Positions 1 to 10,659 of a stretch of DNA of 29,956 nucleotides are shown in pieces. Made by a program: the position numbers and the translations under genes. Position 1 is the first letter of the stretch. Every line of letters starts with the position of its first letter. Under the pieces are notes generated by a model, which was given only the letters and a program-made list of their open reading frames with translations, ran no database searches and had not been told where the DNA came from. The stretch is taken from positions 268,231 to 298,186 of the forward strand of contig NW_003156744.1 of assembly GCF_000003605.2 (NCBI RefSeq), read 5' to 3'. This DNA is from Saccoglossus kowalevskii (lineage: Eukaryota > Hemichordata > Enteropneusta > Harrimaniidae).

Positions 1-3000
1 GGACTTGCCATCATATAAAAGGACCAAAGCTTTTTCTCCTGACTCCATAATCACAATGTCGTCTTTTGAAGCATCATCTTGATCAAACACTGAAGCATGA
101 CATTGAAACTGCTTGTTGGTTTGGAATTTGTTCAAGGACAGACCCTTTCCTAAGTCATATATCCTGTATGTGGTGTCACAAGACAGCATGTATAAATAAT
201 ATGTTTTTGCAAATAAGTGGTCCTAGTTTGTCTTTGGTATGTTTATATCCCACACTTTGACTTCGTTTTTTGTATTTCGCACTGCTTCTGGTTTTAAATA
301 CAGTTTGTGACTATTTAAGTTGACATGGTAGATCAGCAACACTAACAAGTCCGTGTCCTCACCTACAACTACCATTGGTGCATTGACAGCAGAGTCTACA
401 GCTGTCATCACTATAAGGACATCTGCATCTTCTTCAGCATTTCGAACCTTGATTCCCCTTCACTTCCAGTTCAGTTCTCAGGATATTATGAACCGCTGCT
501 TATTTGCTGCATTTGCAAGAAACTGTTGTTTCTTCATTATTCATAACCATGTCAGAATCAAAGTAAACACCAGCAGACATTTTCCCTATTGAACGCCTAA
601 GATGAGTTGTGTCTATCTGGATAGCCATCAAAAACAACTGTTGATTCTTTACCATATTTGCGGTCAATGTAATCAAGGTAAAGTTTGCTGATGCCCTTAT
701 ATGTTAGTCCTCGTGGCCATGGAATTCTCTGTAAAAGTGAACCTCCATCAATAACATACTTAACCTCAATGGACATGTAACTAGTAATGGGACCAACACA
801 TTTCCAGACTGCTTCGGCTAAAGCTGGCTTGTTTGCTTCCCGCATCAGTCCATCAGAGGCAAACAATGCTGATGGATGAATACACAGCTCATTTGTGAAA
901 AGACTGAACAACTTGTCTGTTGATACAATTCCCCTTGCAATGGAAACAAGTCTTTGAAATATCAACTGGGAATCAACTTCATCTGCATCAAGCTTTAATG
1001 ATGTTTTCACACAGCCTGTTTTTTTTAGTGAATGAAAAATCACTCACGCTTTTTTCAATCATAGACTTTATTCTTTAAGCACCAATAAACCTAGCATTAT
1101 CGACATTTACTGTGTCATCAGCAACAAATCCAGTAGAGTTGTTTCTTGCACGAAGAAACTGTACTAACTCCATTAGGTCATTATGAGCTCTAACTTGCCT
1201 GGTCTTTGCACTCTCTTTGTGTTGCTCACTTGTGATGTAAGAAACACAAACTCTTGCATTGCACGATTGACTTCTGCAAATACAGGTGTTGATAGTAGCC
1301 AAACGGTACGTTGTATTTTTGACATACCTCTACCCCTTGTCAGCCCACTACTTGTTTTGACACTCCACATCAACACTTGTTCAATTGCAAGATCAGTCGA
1401 TATACCTGCCCAGTCTTCCCGCCTAACCACATGGTATCCATTAAGGAATGATCGAAATACATCAGCATTACTTTCTGGCAGTTTTGACATAATCTGAAGA
1501 TATATGTACACTGACTTTGCATAAAGATTATGACCAGATGCAGAAAAGTATGGAAACATGTCTGAAAAAGCTTTTAGATGGAGAGACCAGTTACTAGTTC
1601 TTTCAGCTTTAATGAACTGCTGGAGTATTTCAATTATCTCTATGTACTGTAGCCATAACTTGGATGTTCTAAGGAAAGCGAGTGATTCCTTGAATTGGTT
1701 GATTTTTTCTTGTATTAGAGTCAGTACTTCCTCCGAACAAACCGATTCTATCTCTGTCTCGTGTGCAAGCAGCCTCTCTAAGATGGTCCCTGCTTTTTTC
1801 AACTCATTTGTTGTATCTTCTGTTTGTGACTTTTTTGGATTACTGGAATATCTGTTAATTCACTAGCCCTGGATCTTCTTGGTAATGGAAGGTCATACAT
1901 CATTAACAAAAGCAATGCATATAATGCTGCTTCACTAAAATGTGACCCATAATAGCCCTTGTAATGGCCTTGCCACTCAACATATGTCCAGTAGCATTCT
2001 CAGCATAAATTGTCTCCAATAGTTTCTTAAGTCCAGATCCACTCATCAAATGTCCAATGCAACCCAGAAAACTCATCTGCACATGCAGACCATCCAGTAT
2101 GAGAACAATATTCCTCACACTGCTACTTGTGGGCTCATTATGTTGGATTTCCACCACAAAGGCTGGTCTAAGGTGAGCACTGGTGATACATCATACTTCT
2201 TGGCTTGTTCACTGATGAAGCACATAGTTGAGAAGATACATGCTTCATTAGTTGATTTCATATCAATTGGCATGAACATTATAGATGAGACCCCAGGATG
2301 AGGACCTTGATGTACCATTTGCATAAAACCATTCTAAGATGGTCTAGATGGATGTAACAACCACGAGATTTTCCACAGAAGATCCACATTCAATGTATCA
2401 TCACCTGCTATCAAACTGGGTAACTAGATATACTTTAATTTGGCCATGCCCTTTGATAATATTTAATATTGACTTTTGCAATAGAAACTATATCCTCGGA
2501 TGTGACATGAACTTTAGGTGTGGTGTTGTTCCACAATATCCCTGGTGTTATGGTCGTTATTATGCCCATACCATGAAACGTGTTAAGCCCGTCATTGGTC
2601 TGGACATTATGGTCAACATTATCAGCTACATGTTGTATAAGATGTCTGGGTGTGAAACCAGGAATGTCAGTTCCTTGGTGCAAGGTGGCACTACGTTCAA
2701 ACTTCTGTACCTCTGCATATGATGAACAAAACCCATGATTATGGAGAGAATCAATGAGAAATCGTGAGCCAAACTGGCGATGCATTTGAACAGCAAGTCC
2801 TATTTGTTGTAGAGTAACTATAACTCGTGGGTGAACTGACTGCATGATGGCCTGCCTAATGGATGCCACCTTAACATCAGTGTTTTTTTCCAACAAACAT
2901 ATCTTGAAGTAAAACTTTCAGGGTGGATGGAAGGTACTGAATTTCTTTCTCAGTGCATTGCATTTCTTCAGTGTTTGGGTGTAAATGACTAGTTGTGCTG

Positions 3001-3290
3001 GACGACTTTATATCATTTTAATAAGTTGTGCAGCCGTTTTAATCAGCCGATTTTTTTCGGATTCAGGGTCTTCATTCTTTGCACGATAGTGGAAATCATG
3101 TAAAATTGCTGATGCTGAGAAGTCTGGCTTGTACCTGTTGCATCCACTCATCTTCGTGGATCTTGAGTTTTGTTGTTGCAATGTTGTACGAATCTAAATT
3201 TATCACAAGCATAAACAAGACGCGTTTAGTACGCACAAAGGCTTCAAATCTTGGTAAAAGTTGTCATGTTTGCATTCAGAAAGCCTGAAG
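1..3290 (-). pseudogene. Decayed copy 1 of an uncharacterised invertebrate multi-copy gene family (middle to C-terminus, PIN/FEN-like nuclease end)
   Basis: Reading leftwards, conserved blocks follow one another but hop between frames. They are a helical segment near 3060-2900, an FGSRFLID / SSYAEV block (about 2780-2705), DNVDHN (2606-2623), FHG (2570-2578), LTLDQPL (about 2157-2174), LHVQMSFLGCIGHLM (about 2050-2095), a helical region ending in a VKTSSGLTRGRG block (1802-1260), GCVKT (about 1010-1025), LDADEVDSQLIFQRL (about 940-985), DGGSLLQRIPWPRG (about 705-750), VVFDGY (about 617-640), EEDADVL (418-439), GEDTDLLVLL (about 335-363) and CDTT..IYDLGKG (142-180). I recognise this order from unnamed multi-copy proteins of marine invertebrates. 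I estimate ten or more frame changes, for example near 184, 222, 459, 480, 535, 590, 1030, 1250, 1820 and 2140, so it cannot encode one protein. The copy continues beyond position 1, where the frame is still open (ESGEKALVLLYDGKS). The acidic C-terminal blocks resemble a FEN1/XPG-type PIN nuclease, which is inference. No introns are evident. No N-terminal part was found to the right of about 3290. Confidence 0.85.
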
Positions 3291-4924
3291 GTGTTCAAGC
3301 AAAGAAATTGCGACATAATTTTGTGCTACTTAAGGTTCGTCTGGTTGCCATATAAGGAAATCACGTGATGATAATCAAAAGTCAAATTTAATTTACAAAC
3401 TGAGCAATTTATTATGATTGACAGTCATGCAAGGACTATATTAAAATAAGATTACTCTAAATAGAGCAATTAATACAGAAAGGAAAAAGAGAAGTAATCA
3501 TAGAAAAGTGTTTATATAAGTCTTGCCATAACAATCTTCCTTGTGTAACAGGATTCAGCTATATTTTAGGAATAACAGGGTGTTTAAAAAATACCTGGAA
3601 ATTACAAACGAGTCATTAAAAGTTCAAACAGTGCTTAGTTTCCTAGATGCTGGTGCTTAGAAATAAAGGAAAGATATTTTGTTATACCGATAGGTATCTG
3701 GTAAAACAAAAGATTGGTTGACTACTTGACAGGATTAAAATAATTGTAAAAAAGATTCTGACATCAGCAAATTTCTGTTCTATAACTGGCGGATAGTTAC
3801 TTCAGTTTATCTAAATAAAAATTGTATAGAAAACACTAGCAATATCTATATGAAATAATGTGTAGGCTGTAAGTAATATTAATTACAAAATATAAATGTA
3901 AGAAAAATCTAAAATGTACGAAAAACACTAACTCTTACATCTACCCGTGTATTAGTTCTTGGGGATTTTTGGTAAATCTACAAAAGATTCCCTATCTTTT
4001 GATACCAAACATGTTAATGTACTATTTACTTCCCGGTTCGGCCTGTTTCAAAGCTAAATCCACTGGACTACTCGTTTGGAAATACTAAAAGCCACAATCC
4101 TGCATGACTAGATTGGACATTCGTTTTAAATTCATTTGCTAGAAGTTCACTTTGAAGCCCCTAAATAAAGTCTACTAGTTTAAAAACATTATCCATCACA
4201 CCTTTTTATATATAAATGATTCGAGTCGTTACAAATACACAGTGCGTAGCATTTCTACACTGAAGACAACATTATCAGTTTTCTGGAATTACTTTTGAAC
4301 AACATATTTGTCGAGTTTGGGTGATATATTTCTCAAAAACTGTCGGAATTCGAATAGGAACCAATTGTGTTTTATTAAAAGCTGATTTATCTTTAAAAGT
4401 TCAATGAACTCAAATACTTTCACATTCAGATACATGATTGATGATGATACTTTCAATCAACAATTTTGAATTTAGTGATTATCTTCTAATGATACTTTGA
4501 TCTGTGCAGTCTGTGCCTTAAATTTGACTTTGAAGGCCAGCTTTCTACCAGACTACATGACAAAAGAGATGATCAATTGTGTTCACCTTCAATGCAATAT
4601 CCCACTTTATTTACTTATGGGGTATACATTTCTAAACTCATTTGCTATGGTCATGTTATGCATATAACTACTTAAGTATTGTCTGCCTTCTTCCAAACTA
4701 TTAAATTGAGTTGCTGGAAAAGCCTGGCACATATAATATGCTTGTGGTTTAATCAATAAAAGAGTTACTAAAATGATCCCAAATGGCACAAATATTACTC
4801 ATCTGATGTAACTACTAGGTTTTCAAACTAAAATCATTGAATTATGGTTCAGTATGATTTATAATGTCACATGTATTATTTTAGAAACACCTGACATCAA
4901 TTAACGTTTACCATAAGGTTCATA
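3291..4924. other. AT-rich DNA with no gene recognised
   Basis: Neither strand shows a long open frame, a recognisable domain block or a convincing exon. The longest open frame here is 60 codons on the minus strand (4607-4789) and resembles nothing I know. No tandem array or terminal inverted repeat was noticed. If the guanylate cyclase gene extends this far upstream, this would be intron sequence. Confidence 0.5.
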
Positions 4925-5200
4925 TATTTTTTTCTTACTGGGCTGACATCCTGTGTATTTGCTTGTGGTTTGTTTGTAAGTCGTTTGTGCTATGCGACTT
5001 TATTTGTACGACTGTGCTGTGCTTTTAAGTTAGGTGATTTACAATTTGTACTTGTTTGTATTTGTCAATTGTCTTGTTTTTTTGTGTGAATTATTTAATC
5101 AATTGTTGTCAATGTGACTTTTGTTTTGTTTGGTATGTAATTTCTATTTTTGTCTATACAATAAAATAAAATAAGCTAAAAAATTAAATAAAATAAAATG
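4925..5200 (+). repeat. Possible 3' tail of a non-LTR retroposon
   Basis: About 230 bp is strongly T/G-biased on the plus strand and has no open frame. It ends in a tandem ATAAA/AATAAA tail (about 5159-5200). A T/G-rich untranslated stretch followed by a short A-rich tandem tail is typical of 5'-truncated non-LTR retroposon ends. The recognisable fragment at 13862-14840 ends in the same style. No coding part is visible upstream, so the call rests on composition and tail only. Confidence 0.35.
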
Positions 5201-5242
5201 CCTGTAACTATGGATCATTTTTATTTGAAAAATCGACTCACT

Positions 5243-5357
5243 TAAATGGTATTCTTCTAAAAGAATAGTGAACTTTTGTCTGAACACCCTGGGCAACAAC
5301 TCAAATTAACATCGTTATTTCGATGTATGCCTTCATTATATTTCAATGACTCACTAA
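5243..5357 (+). repeat. Dispersed repeat A, copy 1
   Basis: Aligned by eye, this resembles 6001-6104. Both contain GTCTGAACAC, then a CGATGTATG block, then a TTTCAATGACTCA block. Substitutions and small gaps are scattered throughout. No coding potential is shared. It lies about 180 bp before repeat B copy 1. Confidence 0.6.
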
Positions 5358-5540
5358 GTGATGTCCCAAGTTATACGTTATGTAGTGTCATTACCTCGAG
5401 ATTACAGTTGGTATCATGCAGTTTCCTGACTACATTTACACCACACCAGTAAAAAATTATTTTGTCTGCATCATATAACTATAATTTAATTAATTGCATA
5501 AATTGATTACGAAGTTAATCCAGTAGACGTATTTATCAAC

Positions 5541-5806
5541 CAACACACCAGACATTGCATAGCAAAGTTCATAGTTGTATTGTGACTTTTGGCAACCATC
5601 ATATATGCAATCTCGGAAATTCCTCATGTTTAATAAAGAATAAAGATAAGGAAGAAAGTGTGTTTGATTGATATATTTGCCATTAAGACGTAACCTGGCA
5701 GTTACTAGGAATAATACTTCGGTTCAACTTTTGTATTAATATCAGCACGTATGAGATTACAACTGGATACCTTTCGCATCATTGATTGCATAAATTGAGA
5801 CGAAGG
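5541..5806 (+). repeat. Dispersed repeat B, copy 1
   Basis: A segment of about 266 bp matches 7225-7491 in the same orientation over its whole length, with only small gaps. Shared runs include ACCAGACATTGCATAGCAA, TTCCTCATGTTTAATAAAG and GGCAGTTACTAGGAATAA. On the minus strand a 44-codon stretch is open in both copies and aligns without gaps. By my count it differs at 11 codons, 7 of them changing the amino acid, so there is little sign of selection on a protein. This copy also has a one-base length difference that breaks the upstream frame. Confidence 0.8.
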
Positions 5807-6000
5807 TATCTGAAATCTTTATTTCGCACGCAATGGCGTACTAACGTCGTCGCAAATGTCGATAATGAATTGTAGAGTACCAAGTCACGCAGAGTTAATA
5901 TTGCAGAAATTAATCGAAACACTGCTGTAGAATTATTAGTAAACAATTTATATTAGTCATCACTTGTTATTTGAATAATCATCAGAGAATTCGTCAGAGC

Positions 6001-6104
6001 AATGGTTTCCTCTTACAAGTTTAAGAGTCTGAACACTCCGGGTGGTAACTCATTAACATCATTATCTCGATGTATGTCCTCATTTTATTTCAATGACTCA
6101 ACTT
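6001..6104 (+). repeat. Dispersed repeat A, copy 2
   Basis: This is the diverged partner of 5243-5357, in the same orientation. It falls inside an open frame of 60 codons starting at 6002. The partner copy is not open in the same way, so I do not treat that frame as a gene. Confidence 0.55.
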
Positions 6105-7224
6105 ATAATCGCCGATGTTATATGCGGGCAAAACGTCATTGTCGAGCCAATATAATACTTTCGCTGACATTTTGTTTCGAATAAATCTTTTTAAATGTGT
6201 GAATGTCAAGATTAGAGCACAGTGACTATATGTGCTTGTGACAATGTAGTGTTGCCCAATTGTCAAATCATATATTCGTTCATCATTTCTGTCGAATCAA
6301 GGGTCTCGTTGCAAGTCACTATTGCAGTGCGTTTCAAATATTACATGTTGCATCAACGGTTGACCAGAGGTTGACACATATATTTTAGATTTTTTTAAAA
6401 GGTTTTAAAGCGATTGAGCCGCGGTACAATTCTATTGATTATTAAAAATATTAAATACTTATTAGTATACATGATTGCTTAGAATTTCAAATGGGTTTTA
6501 TCTACGTTTTGGATCTTCAGTTGGTGAGAGGAATAATCATTGTAACCATTGGTTTTGAAATTTCAGACTACGTAGTAGGTGCTGGGTTCCCCAAAAAACT
6601 AACATTCCGATTTTTTTTAAATTGTGTATTGGTTTCAGATAATGATGATAGAATGTTATATACTCCACTTTAATTACGTGGCTAACAACTTATTTTTACA
6701 CAGTGCTACAAGAGAACTAAACACACATTTAACAATCCCATACGCTCTTTCGTAGATAAACAAGGAGCCAGCATAGTGTACAGTTTTACACGAAACAAAG
6801 TTATACTGTAACACAAGTAGCTATTTAAATTTGAACTTTGGTGACCGATTGAACTATGAAACTCAAGTTGAAAGAATGTTTTATTGCAACATTATTCACC
6901 CAGTGACAATTTACAGGCATTTACGATAAAGTGGTTATAACTCCTATTTTTTTTAAAAAACGTTATTATTAGTAAATTATATGAAGATTCTGGCAGCACT
7001 TTCACAACCAAATTATACTTCACAATTCACGTAGAGTCTTGCAAATTATGCAGACTTTTTAAGCGTCATTGCGATTTTCAATTGACCGCTTTTAAACGTA
7101 TACTGTACTTGTTGTAAAGCGTGAAGCCAAGACTGTTAACGTATAGGGATATGCGAAAACATAATTATAGGACTAACCAGTATTTATACCTTAATTCATA
7201 TTTTATAAACTTAATTATATCATC
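6105..7224. other. AT-rich DNA with no gene recognised
   Basis: This spacer lies between the second copies of repeats A and B. Only short open frames are present, for example 60 codons at 6491-6673, and they show no recognisable motif. No tandem structure was seen. Confidence 0.5.
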
Positions 7225-7491
7225 CATCACACCAGACATTGCATAGCAACGTTCATAGTTGTATTGTGACTGTTGGTAACCATTATATATGCAATTCCGA
7301 AAATTCCTCATGTTTAATAAAGTATAAAGGTAAGGAAGAAAGTGTGTTTGATTAATATGATGCAATATAGACGTAATCTGGCAGTTACTAGGAATAACAC
7401 CTCGATCCAACTATTATATAAATATCAGGATGTATATGAGATTATAATGGGATACATGTCGCATTATGGATTACGTAATTTGAGACGAAAG
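7225..7491 (+). repeat. Dispersed repeat B, copy 2
   Basis: This is the second copy of the segment at 5541-5806. A minus-strand frame of 81 codons (7165-7410) overlaps it and stays open where the other copy is frameshifted. Its peptide contains INQTHFLPYLY and QYNYERCYAMSG and matches no family I recognise. The high share of amino-acid-changing differences between copies argues against a functional gene. The segment could be a non-autonomous transposon or a segmental duplicate. Confidence 0.8.
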
Positions 7492-7610
7492 TAAAAGTTA
7501 CCCCGGGTAAGCATGCCACGGACTTCATATGAAGGTCAAATCCACTGGGTGAGATTCGTTCACTTACATATGAACGCAGCTTGGTTAAGAAATTCTCATA
7601 TGTGTCGCCA

Positions 7611-7742
7611 CATGGGTGGATTTAGAGGGGGCCGGGGGCCTGTTTTTAACAACCAAGCGGGGCTTCGCGCCATCGGCGCTCGCGAACTTGGCCTTCGGCC
7701 AACTTATCACCCCCCTATTCCAGAATCCTAGATCCGCCCCTG
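7611..7742 (+). mobile_element. Degraded MITE-like element (hAT-type ends)
   Basis: A GC-rich island of about 132 bp sits in AT-rich DNA. Its left end CATGGGTGGATTTAGAGG is roughly the inverse complement of its right end, which reads CAGGGGCGGATCTAGG on the minus strand. Ends of the CAGGGGCGGATC type are widespread on hAT-derived MITEs in invertebrates (recalled knowledge). Internally there is a perfect hairpin, TTGGCC-TTC-GGCCAA (7688-7702). I could not find a clean 8-bp target duplication, so the boundaries are approximate. Confidence 0.6.
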
Positions 7743-10331
7743 CGCCGGGCCTTGGTGAAGCAAGGATAGCAAATTAAATTGCCAGTTGATAGAGTAATTA
7801 AGTGATTCAAACAACACATTATTGTCTCATAGGTGGATGTATGCATACAAATTATGCTAAGTCAATGATTACGTAACATTAATCACTTCTACAATCACGT
7901 GAATTCAAGTGAATCTCCCATCTACAATAAACATATACATAAATCGTTCTGCCAGTATTTATTCAGTGACCTGTAACAAACATGTTAGTTTGTCAACATA
8001 TACTATCGAGATTGATCCTTGGCAATTCATTTGGCACACGTGTGCGCATGTGCCTTGACTTTCTGATACATACCAATAATTCAATGGAGATGATTATCTG
8101 TGTTGATCAGTATTGCGTCGAACTGATTATATTATTATAAGTGCCGCATGTGCCGCGTTAATCCATAAATAATTGTAATCATATGCATTGTCGAACAAGG
8201 TATTTAAAATATTCAATTGTATATACTAATATACACACACGTGTACTTAAATGGGCCTAATGGGCCTAACTTGATTGCACGTATACATTGATAGTGATAA
8301 TAATGCATTCAGTGTTGATAAACCTTGTGGTAAATGCGAGAATAGATTAACTTATAATAACGTTTCGCAATTTCAAGCTAATTCACTTTCAGATCTTTAA
8401 AGCCCTAATTTGCTTATTAATGAATGGCGACATCGGAGATGCAGTGATGAACTGACAAGAGTGACATATCTGATGAGAAGTTTATATACAACCTAGTGTG
8501 TATTTTTCGTGCGAAATCTCAATTTGTTGTTACGTCACAACTTCTTGAACAGCAATGTTGCTTGCTTTGTTGGTTTTGAAGTCACACTACTTTTGAGCTG
8601 TTGTTGCTAGGCGACAGTCAACTATGCTGGAATTGTAAGCGCAGGTGCTGATAGTACGTACAATGCGTCACATCACAGAAACCAAGTTCCAACGCTTGGA
8701 ACTATGTTATTTGACCGTCTTACTGTCATGGCAAATCAATACGCTATCACGACGTCAACTTGGTTTAATTGAGTACAATGACTCATAGAGCCAACATTCG
8801 TATGTTCGTCATAGTGAATATCAAGTAGTACGTTTTATCTTTCTATTCTGTGGTATATTCGTTGTAGTGATCAACAAAGTTACGGCGTTACTACATGACA
8901 TCACAAACATCAAATCACGGCAACGTCACAAATAATCAGTATTTTGTAAATAGATTACACTCTGCATGTGCTTGCTACACCATGGCAACGAGTTCGATTA
9001 ACGACTTATACCACGACAAATCAATTATACCAATACATGGGTCTAATCAAGTTTGGACAACTTTTTCAATATTTGAGAAAGAATCTATACACTTAGTCAA
9101 TTTCTTCGTTCAGCAATGTCTGACACTATTAGTAATTAAAAGTGTTTTCCATTAAAAATCGGCATATGCGTGAACCGAAACTGTGGACATTATGATATGC
9201 ACATGGAACACTGGACGATTATTGGTGAATATAAGCTATCCTTTGAGTATTTCTTATTTATTGGTGTGTTTCAAGCCGATATCGGTAGAATAAATCCACG
9301 AAAATATGCGTTTACGAACAACTAACGGTTATACAGAAAGCAGGGCACAGTTCAGCACAATTGGAGGCGTTTCGCAAGAACCAATCACAAAACTGGTTAC
9401 GGGAAATGTGATATGTAACATTAAATAGCGACGAGTAAAATGTGAAATTCTTTGTGTCTCTAACTGTCTTTAAGTTAATTTCAAACATAAACAAAACACC
9501 CATTTTTATAGTCACAGAAAACTAAAATTCATTCTTTAAATTAACTTCAAAATAACTAGAAAATATCCACACACGATGCTCTGTTTCATTTTACATTTTG
9601 ATATTTTTTTTCCATTATGAACTCCATATTGTGAATATATTATATTGTAACATATCTGTTAACATCTAAGTATACAGAACGGTGTTGATCGGCCCAGAAA
9701 GTTGTTTAGGGGTTGTTTGTAGCATGGAGCTCTACATACAACAGACACGCGAACTATAGTAGTCATGGAAACATAGAGTTAATAGTCTTAACGAGCAATA
9801 ATCCGCCTAACTCGTTATTCCAGGAACACATTAATAGCTTGAATTACTTTAAAACGAGATCGCCATGTTCCTTTATCCCCCACAAATTGCATTTCTTCCC
9901 TGTAGACTTGTGATACTATATTTATCTCAACGAGTGTAGTAATTTTCAAGCATGTTGCAGGCATTCAAGTTCAGGCTCAAGAAAGGATACCGCATTTGAG
10001 ACTGAATGAATTCGCCGTCATGCCAGTAACTGTTAAGGCGTAGGGGTCGTCACCTGCGCACGCGCGGTAATTGAGTCCTAAGCGACGATAACAACGCACG
10101 CTAAAACGCACAGGCTCATGGGTAGACGCTTGTTTGTAAACAACGATTCGCTATAGTCGTCTGCCACATTCGTAGGTAACGACTCACCCGCTTTAACTCA
10201 GATGTAGTTTACTGTCGCGGATGAATGTACCTACTAGTATTTTTCAGGCACATTATTTCCACACAGTAAGTATTCTACGAAATGTTTATACGCAAATATG
10301 TTATAAACCTATTTTCCTTTTTAATAAAACA
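7743..10331. other. No gene recognised; small palindromes and a CpG-richer patch
   Basis: No exon or domain could be identified. Noticed were a 12-bp palindrome GCACACGTGTGC (about 8035-8046), a hairpin with 8-bp arms AGTTCCAA/TTGGAACT (8685-8703), and a patch richer in CpG (about 10015-10230) with no open frame. An 86-codon open frame (8895-9155) shows no recognisable motif and is probably chance. Confidence 0.45.
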
Positions 10332-10445
10332 TTTTCCGGGCACCGGGGGGGGGGCGCCCCTCCTCTCCCCCCATAAATGCTTGACCCATTGCAAATAATG
10401 GTGAGCAGATCCCTCCCCCATGCAAAATTTGGTGCCGCCGCCTAT
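10332..10445. repeat. GC-rich low-complexity patch, possible MITE remnant
   Basis: An uninterrupted run of ten G (10345-10354) is followed by C-rich DNA (CGCCCCTCCTCTCCCCCC). About 60 bp later comes TTTGGTGCCGCCGCCTATG. G/C tracts next to GGTGCCGCC-type ends are common in decayed invertebrate MITEs, but no clear terminal inverted repeat or target duplication was found. The G run may be an assembly weak point. Confidence 0.35.
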
Positions 10446-10515
10446 GTCGAAATGTGAACACTGAAATCAGAAATACACACGTAAGTGAAAAATGGCCGCT
10501 TGATTGCGTCGAATT

Positions 10516-10535
10516 CGCTAGAGGGCGCCATCTAT
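10516..10535. promoter_or_regulatory. Candidate CTCF-type insulator motif, both orientations
   Basis: AGAGGGCGC (10520-10528) on the plus strand and AGATGGCGC (10525-10533 read on the minus strand) overlap at GCGC. Both fit the AGRKGGCRS core reported for CTCF sites across bilaterians. The neighbouring 5' positions fit only partly. Occupancy cannot be inferred from sequence alone. Confidence 0.35.
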
Positions 10536-10659
10536 TGAATTTCAGTTTTGTCAAATATACATTAGAGTTTACGGTACAAGGTGACAAGGAAACCATGTCA
10601 AATATTTATCTCTTGTATCCTATCGCTAATGATGTCACGTGTCACTCATCATAATAGTT

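Noticed and set aside
8035-8046. Palindrome GCACACGTGTGC, as a regulatory site
   Set aside because: It contains an E-box, but no gene start is nearby. Such short palindromes occur by chance.
8895-9155. An 86-codon plus-strand frame as a small gene
   Set aside because: The peptide shows no signal peptide, domain or repeat, and no promoter or splice context supports it.
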